Assembly: GCA_016617785.1 (NCBI GenBank) | Contig: JADILM010000011.1 | Span: 248,001 to 312,000 of the forward strand | DNA length: 64,000 nt | Reading direction: 5' to 3' | Source: Sporobolomyces roseus | Lineage: Eukaryota; Basidiomycota; Microbotryomycetes; Sporidiobolales; Sporidiobolaceae | In this document: positions 22,360-32,447 of the stretch, one piece after another | How positions within the stretch are numbered: the first letter of the stretch is position 1 | How the letters are laid out: each line of letters opens with the position of its first letter | Program-made: the position numbers and the translations under genes | Notes under the pieces: generated by a model | The model's database searches: none | The model's input: the letters and a program-made list of their open reading frames with translations, nothing else | Told to the model about the DNA's origin: nothing

Positions 22360-22394
22360 GACCATCCTCCTGTGGCTCCCTGTAGTCGACTCAT
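22360..22394 (-). pseudogene. STE20: 35-bp fragment of the STE20 5' coding end
   Basis: Exact antisense copy of the first 35 coding bases of STE20 (start codon complement at 22392-22394, residues [10 protein letters not shown] onward), followed on the same strand by the STE20 5' flank. No further STE20 sequence continues beyond 22360, where the 3' side of RPC40 begins. It is a passenger left by duplication of segment A and not a functional gene. Confidence 0.9.
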
Positions 22395-22744
22395 CGTAAC
22401 GAAAGATGTGGTGCCCTCAGGAGGTGCGGAAGACACGTCTCGAGAATATTTCAGTTCTGCTTCCTTCCCGATCCTCGCTCTACTTCTCTGGCGGCGTTGT
22501 TTCGCTGCTCAAGCTAGCTCAGAACGGTTTCGATTCTCGATCGTTGGCAGTGCTCAGAGTGAGATGATAGAGCAGCGTCAACACAGACCTTCATCGATTT
22601 CAAACAACGTCCTTCGTCGAAAATTCGACACCTGTTCTCAACCTATACTGCGCTGAAAGCCTCGTACTGAATGATATCGCTAATACGTAGACTCCCCGGA
22701 TCGGCCTTTGGCAGCAAAGTGGGGATTTGATGTGAGCGTTTGAT

Positions 22745-22846
22745 TCCCTTTGTCCCCTTGTTCTCTTCTTTCGACCTTTGTCCCGTCTCGCCGCTTTCTT
22801 CCTTTCTTGCTTTGTCCGACTTGCTTTGTTCCAAGAGTGCTTTGTT
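22745..22846 (-). promoter_or_regulatory. Cluster of five ACAAAG (HMG-box/PRE-like) sites, copy C
   Basis: Same five sites as copies A and B, with the exact ACAAAGGGA complement (TCCCTTTGT) at 22745-22753, ending about 133 bp upstream of the pheromone start. Confidence 0.65.
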
Positions 22847-22978
22847 GTCTCACCTGCTTGTCGCTTCGATAAAACCGTCGTCGTTGTTCGACTGCCTTTC
22901 ATTCTTCATTCTACACTTCTCTCACTTCTCTCACTCCCACACTCGTTCCTCCTCTTCCTCCTCTCACTTTCGAACACC

Positions 22979-23224
22979 ATGGTCGCCTACCCCACTATCG
23001 GACACACTATGCCTGGATGCGTCGTCTCCAAATCCTACCCTACTATCGGCCACACCATGCCCGGATGCGTCGTCGCTAAAGCTTACCCTACCATCGGACA
23101 CACTATGCCCGGTTGCACTATCTCCAAGGCGTACCCCACCATCGGTCACACCATGCCTGGCTGTGTCGTTTCGAAGAGCTACCCTACCATTGGACACACT
23201 ATGCCTGGATGCGTTGTCGCTTAA
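22979..23224 (+). CDS. RHA: Farnesylated mating pheromone precursor, five repeats (copy C)
   Basis: Third complete 81-residue precursor, identical to copies A and B at protein level and in the surrounding leader and 3' flank. It has five YPTIGHTMPGC units and a CVVA terminus. It lies about 3.2 kb downstream of the STE3 receptor stop and is transcribed in the same direction as STE3 and RPC40. Promoter and 3' sequences are intact, so it should be expressed like the other two. Confidence 0.95.
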   Translation: MVAYPTIGHTMPGCVVSKSYPTIGHTMPGCVVAKAYPTIGHTMPGCTISKAYPTIGHTMPGCVVSKSYPTIGHTMPGCVVA

Positions 23225-23741
23225 GGACGGTCGATAGGACTGATCTTCGCTACCCAATCTCAATCGGTACGTCTTCAGACCTCTCACAATCGTCGTTGCT
23301 TCCCTCCATCGCTGACTCGTCTCTTACTCGACCCAGAAGTCTCCTCCATCCGGATCGCATCTTTCCTTCTTTTCGCACCTATTCCCACTTCTTCCCCTCG
23401 CTTGCTGTCCCTACTCGTTGTTTACCTTTCTACCTTGATGTTGTTCGTTCGTCGGTGGCATAGTTCTAGGCAGTTTGCAACTATCTTTATTATTTCGTTC
23501 CTTCTCCCCTCGTTCGCCCTATAGCCGTTTTCAGCTCGGCGGACATCGTCTCGTCTCGTTTGAAGCACTCTGTCATACTGCTCTCTTTCAATTCTCTCTC
23601 GAAGCGCAGAACGCGGAATAAGGCGAACGGCAAGGAGAAAGAAATCGCAGGCTTTGCAGCTTCGAAAAGGAAACAGACGAAGAATTGCAAATGGGTACCT
23701 ACGCCCAACTCAATGCGAATCGTTCCGCTCTCCGTTTTGAC

Positions 23742-24728
23742 TCAGGCTCCGGAAGGCGACTCCTTGTTCCCCTGAACCATTGAGCTAACCTTTTCCCGTG
23801 CATCTCGCATCTGGGGAAAGTGAGCAGCTTCGACAGCCTTGAGCTTGCTCCATACGTTGGTTGCGGTATGCGGCAGGAAATAATCGAGTGAGAGAAGCAG
23901 GAAGGCTGGAGGCAGAGCTGCTCGGACGAGGATATTGCCTGAATAGCTGCAGATCTCGTCAGTTCTGGCAAAATATCTCCGAGAAAGCGTGACGCACGGT
24001 TACGGCCGAGGATTGAACCAGCGAGAGTCGCAATAGCAACGCTGCGAGACAGGTCCGTCGAGGAACGGTCAGTCGATTTTGTCAAGTTTGAAACTCGAAG
24101 CGAATCAGAACTCACTACATAGCTCCCGAATTGAGCTGATCTTTTGAAGAGACTACGCGTTGAACAGAGTCTAGATAACGAGACCATAAGGTTAGTTCTG
24201 CTGAATAAAGTGGAGTTTTCGAGAAACGCCCAACGTACCTTCTGCCCGACGCTCCCAATTGATCCAAGTAGCTCGACCATCGGCAGTTGAAATCCTGAGA
24301 CCCTGAGTTGCATCCTGAATGACAGCTCTGACTTGTGCGACTTCATCTTGGAAAGGACTCTTCTCCGGAACCAAAATGACGGGTTTTGGGGCTTCCTCGT
24401 AGAGATTGAGCTGAGGGGAGCAGAGTGATGATACACTGTCAGCTAATTCACTCGATACTAGGGTATGTGGTTGCGAGAAGAGGCCTACTTTTGATCGGTG
24501 CTGTTCGACTGATTCTGGACGAGGAAAGGCTTGACTCGGTTGTGCGGCTAGTGGCTTGCTTGATGACAGAGCGATACCGGTAGATGCAGTGACTAGTGAT
24601 GCACCAATGAGCTGAATCAGACGAAGTGTAAAGTGAAATGACGAGATGAGGAGAATTTCATCAGTGAACAGGGAGAGTGGAAATGATTGAGAAGGAAGCT
24701 GTACCTTTGTAGTGATAGAGAATGGCAT
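23742..24728 (-). CDS. MIC26: MICOS subunit MIC26/MIC27-like (apolipoprotein O family)
   Basis: Mitochondrial inner-membrane protein of the MICOS cristae-junction complex. The first exon is 24728-24705; further exons read LIGASLVTASTGIAL (first hydrophobic stretch), LNLYEEAPKPVILVPEKSP (family signature), AVIQDATQGL, then YVAIATLAGSILGRNR and NILVRAALPPAFLLLSLDYF (hydrophobic pair), VWSKLKAVEAAHFPQMRDAR and the C-terminus NKESPSGA. All links keep frame through canonical donors and acceptors. The family call rests on the LYEE-PKP motif and the two membrane segments; MIC26 versus MIC27 is not resolved. It is divergent from ASF1 with only 115 bp between start codons. Its stop lies 44 bp from pheromone segment C. 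Confidence 0.78.
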
Positions 24729-24843
24729 CGTGTATAGCTTGTCTTGCGTATCGAGAGTGGTGTTGAAGTGTGAGAGAGAGAGATTGAATCTCGCGTTCTC
24801 GTTCTTGATCTCTTCCTCCTCCCCAACCACCTCGACTATCACC

Positions 24844-25875
24844 ATGAGTATCATCAACATCTCGTGAGCACTTGTTAACTCTGTCGACGCGTTCTCCTCT
24901 TGTCCCCGTGTTGATCCAAGTCTTCCTCATCTCGTTCATCTTTGCTCCCTTTCATTCAGCGATATCACCGTACTCAACAACCCTGCCACCTTCATCGATC
25001 CCTATGTCTTCAAAATCACCTTCGAATGTATGGCTCCTCTCGAAGATGGTTAGTTTCGCTTGTTCCTCTAGCTCGAATTCGAAACCTGCAACTTTGATTT
25101 GCGAGTCACGGCTCTGCTCACTCTCGCGTTTCCTTCTCGTTTAACAGATCTCGAATGGAAACTTACTTATGTAGGCTCAGCGGAGAGCGAGTCGTTCGAT
25201 CAGGAGCTGGATACTTGCATGGTTGGACCCGTGCCAGTCGGAATCAACAGCTTCGAGTTCGAGGTGAGCCCGTACTCCTCTTCGACAGTGCTCTGCCACT
25301 GCGCACCAGAGCTCCTCGATCACCTGTCGATGTCGATTGAATGGGGCTGACATTAGAAGATCGGTTCGTTCACTGACGTTTCGAATGATACTTCTCGGAT
25401 TTACAGGCAGCTGCACCTTCTCCTGATCGAATCCCTTCGTCCGACCTCGTTGGTGTCACCGTGATCCTTCTCACTTGCTCCTACAACGAACAAGAGTTTG
25501 TGCGGATCGGTTACTACGTCAACACCGATTACGGAGACGCAGCTCTCAAGGCTCAGCACGAAGCTTCTCTCGAGGAGGACGCCGCTTCCCGTGGCATCGT
25601 CGCACCTGATCCATCCAAACACATCGACAAACTCGTACGCTCGGTTTTGGCGGAGAAACCGAGAGTAACGAAGTTCAACATCAAGTGGTACGCTGTTTCT
25701 TCTCTTCGGGTTCTCTCGATCGCTTCTGACGAGGGTCTCACTGAACGTAGCTGACTTCTCCGATGACTTGCACAGGGACTCGAGTTCGGCTCCGCAAGAA
25801 GTCGTTCAACCACAGCCACAGATTCTCAACGACATCGTTGCGTCCGCTCCTGCTCCTTTCGCATCGACGGCATGA
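24844..25875 (+). CDS. ASF1: Histone H3-H4 chaperone ASF1
   Basis: Nuclear chaperone that hands H3-H4 dimers to CAF-1 and HIR during nucleosome assembly. The first exon encodes only MSIINI plus part of a Ser codon (24844-24863). Later exons read [87 protein letters not shown] and [15 protein letters not shown]. This is the whole conserved Ig-like core. A short variable tail ([18 protein letters not shown]) replaces the long acidic tail of S. cerevisiae Asf1, and there is a small insertion between [10 protein letters not shown] and [10 protein letters not shown]. Confidence 0.95.
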
Positions 25876-25958
25876 ATTATCCGGTGCATATCACGCTTCA
25901 ACATCACCTCTCAAAGTTTTACGTTACAAGCTTGTTGTAAAGAAGAGTCCGCTGTAAA

Positions 25959-28900
25959 TTACAACCTGCTCACCTCCAGGGTACCGAGTTTGGCAAGATG
26001 ACCGAGATCTGGCAGAGTCGCCTTCAAAGCGTCTGCCAACGAACGAACATAGATGATATCAATCTCGTCGAGAACTCGCTGAGGGAGACCTGCGTCGATT
26101 CCTGCCACATCCTTGCGATTCTTGAACGGCAGAACGACGGTCTTGATACCGCTGCGGTGTGCCCCAAGGAGCTGTAGAGCAAAGGTATAAATGCATCGTC
26201 AGCGCTGAGATAGCCAACTACATGTGCAGCTTAGGGAACAAGAATTCACCTTCTCCTTGATGCCACCGACCGGAGTAATATCACCTCTCAGGGTAATCTC
26301 ACCTGTCATGGCAACTCGAGGTTTCGGTGGGATTCCCCTCACTGTGTACAAGCACGAGCAATCAGGTCGGAAGCGTAACGAGAATGTGGAGAGAACAAAA
26401 GAACGCACTGAGGGAAACGATGGCAACGACGATAGCGACGCCAGCGCTCGGTCCATCCTTTTTGACGCTACCAGCGGGGAGGTGAAGATGAAGATCGCAG
26501 TGCTTGAAGACGTCATCATCGACTTTCGTGGCAATTCCGAGCTCGAAAGCGTGAGATTTGACCCATGCGAGAGCGAGACGAGCGGATTCCGAAATGACTT
26601 CACCGAGTTGACCAGTGAGGTGAAAGCGGCCGGAACCAGGCATGAGAGTCGTCTCAATGTCTAGACATTCGACAGTATCGTCAGTCAAAGCTCTACTATT
26701 GTGGAGAGAAATCGATGTACGCAGCACTCCTCCGTTACCACTCCCTTGATAAGCCAATCCTGTCGCAACACCTATCTTCCCAATAGTATCCACTTCTTCC
26801 GCCTCATATTTTGAGTGACCAAGTAGAGACTCGAGATCTCCTGCTTCGACAACAGATCGATATCCGTTCGATGTGATCGCTTCGAGCTCGATCTTTCCTC
26901 GCTCCTCTTCACCTAATTGACCTCGTACTCCATCGCGAGCTTCGGCAAACTCGACCGCCTTTGCTCGACAGACTGCTCCAAGTTCTCGTTCGAGGGATCG
27001 CACTCCAGCTTCTCGAGTGTAATGCTGGATCAAGTAGAGCAAGGTCGAGTCGTTCATAGTGACCGAGGTGGGTTCGAGGGCGTTCGCGGCGAGTTGCTTC
27101 GGGAGCAGTTTCTGTCTTGCGATGAAGAGTTTCTCGTCGTGCTGAATCAATGGGTCGGAATCGCTCGAAAAAGTCAGTACAGAGTAATGGTCGCGGCAGT
27201 GCAACGAGGTGTCAGAGAAGAAGAGGGGAGCAGGAACGAACGATGTAACCGGAGAGCTCGACCGGTTCCATTCGGTCGTAAAGCGGATCCGAAATAGTGT
27301 CTAGAGAATTTGCGGTTGCGATAAAGAGGACTTGAGACAAGTCGATACTGTGATATCGGGAAGCGAGAGAGAGGATAAGTGTCTTGCTCGATGCGAGTGA
27401 GCATGAGAGTTGAGAGTTACGGTACACCGAGATAGTGATCCTCGAAACACCAATTTTGCTCCTGAAACGGTGCTCGAGAAAGTGGTAAGTGACTCTGAGA
27501 GAGCGTATATTCGAGTGAGCTGCGGCACAGCAGAGTTACGCACCGGATCGAGGACCTCTAACATCGCTGCACTCGGATCTCCGTGATGACTTGCCTGACC
27601 CATTTTGTCGATTTCGTCGCTGCGAAGATGTCTCAATGCGTGAGTGAGTGCTTCTCAACGGCGGCAGAGATCGCGATAAGCGAGATTACAAACTCACAGC
27701 AAGATGACCGGATTCGAAGTTCCAGCTTTCTTCATCGCCGCAACTATCTTTCCCGGCATCGCGCCTACGTAGGTTCTCCTATGTCCTCTGATCTCGGCTT
27801 CGTCCCTCACACCTCCGAGCGAGATTCGAACGAACTTCCTTCCCATCGCTTCGGCGAGAGAGCGAGCGATCGAAGTTTTGCCCGTCCCTGGAGGTCCATG
27901 AAGAAGGAGAATCGGAGACTTCGCCTTGAACTTGGTGGGTGAAGCAGCTGCAACGGATCTCTGTGGAACAGGAGGAGTGTAGGGAACGACGGCAGTCGAG
28001 GCAGAGATTGAGTGTTCAGTCGATGCCGCTACGACTGAATTCGAAGGTCGAGCAGTAACTGGAGCCGGTTCGAGTTCGGAAGCTTGCTCTCGTTGTAGCC
28101 GAAGTACTGCGAGCCATTCAAGGAGTCGTTTCTTGATCTTGACTGTAGTCACAAGCAAAGGAAAGAAAGAAGCGAACAAGAATCAGTTACTCGAAACGCT
28201 CAATTCCGAGCCAAAGTTGGAAAATTACTCACCCAAACCGTAATGATCTTGATCGAGTTTCGTTCGAGCTTGTGTGATGAAGTCTCGAGAGAGTGGCATC
28301 GTAGTCGCCTCTGCCGTTGTCCAAGGTATCGCAAGCAAAGTTTCAAGATAATTACCTAAAACACACCACTCGAGACTCTCGTCAGGCTCTGCACCTCGAC
28401 AAAGACGGGATCATCGCTCACGAATAACACCGTACTCTGCACCTTGTGGCGGGGTCTTCTTCAGCCTCTTCAACTCCCTCGTAGCAACGTTCCTCGCTTC
28501 TTCCGAGAACGCTTTCTCTGCAATCTTCTTTTCCAACTCGATCATCTCGTCTCCATCTTCCGCGTCATCCTCACCCGTCATAGCTGATATCTTGCGAGGC
28601 TTCCTGCCCCTGGCACCATCAGATGACGAGTTCGAATTGGAGGTTTCCGTAGCAGCGATTTGATCCAATTCTTGCTTGATCGCTAATAATTGCTGCATCA
28701 GAACATACTCCCTCTGTCTTCTATTCACCGTCTCGTCAACCTTTTCATCGATCGATTTCGTGACTCTGACCGTTTCGTTGATTCGCGAGAGAACTTCGAG
28801 TCCAAATTCGAGTCGATCGGCGGCAGCTGGAATCGAGAGAATCTGACATTTGGCGTAGTGATCGAGCGATGTGGCGGGCGAGACGGGAAGAGAAGAAAAG

Positions 28901-29862
28901 ATCGTATCGAGGAATGAGAGGCATGTCGAGGCCGAAAGACGTGAGAGTTGATTGCGAAGTCTGCGTTCGAAGAGAGGAGGAAGAGGAGTCGCCGAGTCTT
29001 GAAGTGTTGTCAATAGCGAAGTCGATACGTCTCTGAGGCGGATCAAGAGTGATGCATGTGAAGCTGGAAGAGAGGTTACGGTCGATAATGGCGAGATACG
29101 AGCCGTGTAGAAGGCAGAAAGCGAAGGAGGTGAAGGGTAGGTAGTCGGGTCGATGGAGATGCGAGAGAGTCCTTCAAGAACGGCTAGAAAGCCACCGGAC
29201 GAGAGTCGTTCTAGTCGGACTATACGAGCGGCGGTAGCGTCTTGAAACAACCAAGGAGGGTCAGAAAAGATGCAATGTGGGGGTCGAAAAGAAAGAAATC
29301 CTCGCGAAAGACCCTACTCACATTCGTAGAGCTCTTCGGGTAAAGGTCTGCCATCCGGTAAGCTCCCTGTGGCGACGCCCGTATCGCGATCGGAAGGGAT
29401 TCGAATGACTTTGAGGTTGCGATTCTCGTTCTTTGCGAACTTTCCATCGTCGGAAGTGGCGGAATCCTCTCCCTTCTGCTCTTTAGGGGTAGAGCCTTTC
29501 GGTTCGTCAGGAGTGAGCAGGTGTATGCCGTCTGGAGGGGTCGAATTAACTGGTTTGAGAGGTACGCAAGCGAGGACGAGTTTCGATGAACCGGAGGGAG
29601 TTTTAGCGGCTTCCTGTCTCGATGAAGCATGTTAGCGTGACGATACCACCAGTGTAGTAATGAATAGAGCTCACATTGACCACTGAGCGAATCAATGCGA
29701 TCCCATGTGTACTCTGAAGCTGAATCGAGATGAGCAGATTCGGAAAGAGGACAGTGTTGAGCGGGAGACTGTTCGAATGCGAATCGGTCAGCCCTAGCAG
29801 TCAACTGGTAGTGTATGTACTCACGGTAAGATTGGTAAGAACTCTGGAAGTGTTTGTGACAT
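25959..29862 (-). CDS. LONP2: Lon protease, peroxisomal type (C-terminal SRL)
   Basis: ATP-dependent AAA+ serine protease, multi-exon. The N-terminus [20 protein letters not shown] enters the LON substrate-binding domain at once, with no mitochondrial presequence. The N domain continues through RLEFGLEVL and [22 protein letters not shown]+ module: Walker [30 protein letters not shown], Walker B region VILLDEIDKMG, sensor [11 protein letters not shown]. Protease domain: [18 protein letters not shown] (catalytic Lys) and KKDGPSAG (catalytic Ser). The C-terminus is LGTLEVSRL, ending in the type-1 peroxisomal targeting signal SRL. Loss of the presequence plus PTS1 marks the peroxisomal rather than the Pim1 paralogue. 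A GTGAGC overlapping the last codons could be a donor, but the stop giving SRL is preferred. It converges on ASF1 and diverges from MDH. Confidence 0.92.
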
Positions 29863-30130
29863 GCGAAATCGAGTTGGTGTTGAATGAGGAGAGCAATTGA
29901 ATTGAAAGTGACCGAAAAATGTCCAATTTCCTCGTCTTTCGCACTGCGGGAACGGGATGGATTCCTGTATGGACAGACGAGAGCGACGATACAACGATAA
30001 GGGAATGAAAATTAACTTGGAAAATTGAGGATCGCGGAGGGAAACGGAGACTGGAGTTTCCGACTCGCTCCTTTCCTTTCTCTCTCCTCCTCTCACTCTC
30101 AAAAACTACTTCAACTTATACTCAGCAAAA

Positions 30131-32010
30131 ATGGTCAAGGCAGCATTACTCGGAGCCGCTGGTGGTAAGCTTCTCTGTCTCTCTCTCTCTCTCTCTCTTT
30201 CCCCTCACTGAAACCCCACTTCTCTCTCTCTCTCAACTTCAGGAATCGGTCAACCTCTCGCCCTCCTCCTCAAACAGGTACGCCTGATAGCCCAGTTTGA
30301 TTTTATGAGTCTCTATTGACCTCTCTCGCCAGCAAACAGAACCCAATCATCACTGAACTCGCCTTGTTCGATGTCGTTCCTCTCGTCAAAGGTGTCGCAG
30401 CCGATGTCGGTCACGTAGACTCTCCAGCCGTCACGAAAGGTTACACCAAGGAGGATGATGGTTTAAACCACGCTCTCACTGGTTCAGAGATCGTTATCAT
30501 CCCCGCTGGTGTTCCCAGAAAGGTGAGTTGTCAAATCAATCAATTTACTTTCATCAACATTTTTCTACACCACGTGGGATCCGGAGAGTAGTTGGATATG
30601 GATGATGGAAGTGACAGCGAGATGGAAAAGCTGGGGACAAGTGGCTAGGAAGCGTCGAACGCTGGAATCGCTCATCTGGGCGTTCAGAATCTCTCATCGA
30701 TCCCAACGAAACTTTGACCTTTTTCCACAGCTCGGGGCCGATCACATGTACAGCAGAAATGGACTCGAGCTGACGTTTATTTCTCTCCCTTCTCTCGCCC
30801 TCCGACTCCCATTCTTTCCCCTTCTTTCTTCGCTCCTTTCCCCCACACTCATCTTTTTCCAACTCTCAACCACCTCAAAACCTCTACGCGATTGCGATCC
30901 CTATTCCTTACTTCAATTCTCTTCCCATGAAATCAGCCCGGAATGACCCGTGATGACCTTTTCAACATCAACGCCGGAATCGTTCGTGATTTGATTCAAG
31001 GTGTCGCCGAACACTGCCCCAAAGCTTTCGTCTGCATCATCTCGAACCCTGTCAACTCGACCGTGCCCATCGCTGCCGAAGTTCTCAAGCAAGCTGGTGT
31101 CTTTGACCCCAAGCGGTAAGCTGCTCTCACGACTCGACTCGACTCGAGAGTTTCAAGTTAATTCACTGATTCCCTATTCTGATTGTTTCAGCGTCTTCGG
31201 TGTCACCACTCTCGATGTCGTTCGTTCGTCAACCATGTCCGCTCAAGCGATCGATAAGCCCACTTCAGCTCCCGAATACACCATTCCCGTTATCGGTGGT
31301 CACTCTGGAAAGACCATCGTTCCTCTCCTTTCACAATCGAAACCTTCCCTCCCCGAATCTCTATTCAACGACGAGGAAAAGTTGGCCGCTTTGATCAAGA
31401 GGATTCAATTTGGTGGTGATGAAGTCGTCGAGGCCAAGGGTGGAGCTGGATCTGCTACTCTTTCGATGGCTTACGGTGAGTACATGAGCCAAGAGCTGTC
31501 GCAATTTCGCACGAATCGACGGCATTCGTTTTGAGGCATTCTGCTGATACGATCGTTTTGCAAAACCTATTCAGCTGGTTACAAGTTCGCTTCCGACCTC
31601 CTCTCTGCCGCTTTCGACAACAAGTCCAACATCGTTGCTCCTTCTTACGTCTACGTCAAGGATTCTTCAGACCTCCAAAAGGAAATCGGTCAAGATGTTG
31701 ACTTCTTCTCGGTTCCCGTTCAGCTTGGCGTGAGTCTTTCAGCCCTTCTCCTCGATCATATAGCAGTAACGAGATACTGATTCGAGTAAATGCATAGCCC
31801 AACGGTGTTGAGAAACTCCTACCTCTCGGCAAGCTTTCTTCGCACGAGCAGAACTTGCTCAAGGACTGTCTCGGTGAACTCGGCGGATCCATCACCAGTA
31901 AGCTTTCGCGGTTCAACACCCACCCAGCTGCGCTAGCTGAGCGTACTGACGATGGCTCTGCTTCTTCTCCGCTCACAGAGGGTATTCAATTCATCCAACC
32001 CAAACTTTGA
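30131..32010 (+). CDS. MDH: Malate dehydrogenase (NAD), C-terminal PKL
   Basis: Interconverts malate and oxaloacetate. At least seven exons. The Rossmann start [16 protein letters not shown] is followed by [82 protein letters not shown] (catalytic His), [17 protein letters not shown] and the C-terminus GIQFIQPKL. There is no N-terminal presequence, so it should be cytosolic and/or peroxisomal. The last three residues PKL resemble a weak PTS1. The third intron (30522-30936, about 415 bp) is far longer than the others, and the first intron contains a (CT)n run near 30176-30198. It is divergent from the peroxisomal Lon gene with 268 bp between start codons. Confidence 0.94.
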
Positions 32011-32447
32011 CTTGCCGGCGGCAAGCTGTAGAACCCTGCTCGCCAATTGGAATCCGCACCTAGTTGATAGGTGCCACCCGAGTAGGCTTTCGTGTTCATA
32101 TCTGTCCTCTTTGTTCCGAAGTTTGTCCTTTTTGGTTTTTTCTTTTTCTTCCTTCCGTAGTCTTCCCCTCTTCCCCTCGTTCTCCCTTTCGTTTCGTAGT
32201 CGCAAATCAAAAGCTGTCAGTACCTTACTCCTGTCCGGCTCGAAGCGAGGGAGAAGCATGCCGCCCACTTTGCACCTTCCACTCGGGCCTCCTCTCCTTC
32301 AAACCGAATCCGATGGCTCCTGCTTCTTCATCTCCTCCCTCGAACTCTCGCGCTTCTCATCGATACAACATCGTATCTTGAGCGACGTTTGCGAGTATTT
32401 TTCCAGTCTGACCGGGGATCTCACGACCTCCACCTCTCTCGATCTTC
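32011..32447. other. Intergenic MDH to MSH1
   Basis: 437 bp with no supported gene. The plus strand is CT-rich (about 32090-32200), plausibly the MDH 3' end followed by the MSH1 promoter and leader. Overlapping ORFs here look like shadows without family similarity. Confidence 0.5.

Larger units (their letters stand above)
22360..23697 (+). repeat. Pheromone segment, copy C
   Basis: 1338-bp copy matching the reverse complement of 1419-2756 (copy A), with the same two-base difference from A as copy B. It is bounded by the STE20 start fragment on the left and stops 44 bp before the MIC26-like stop codon on the right. It is 146 bp shorter than the A/B match at the distal end. Confidence 0.96.
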
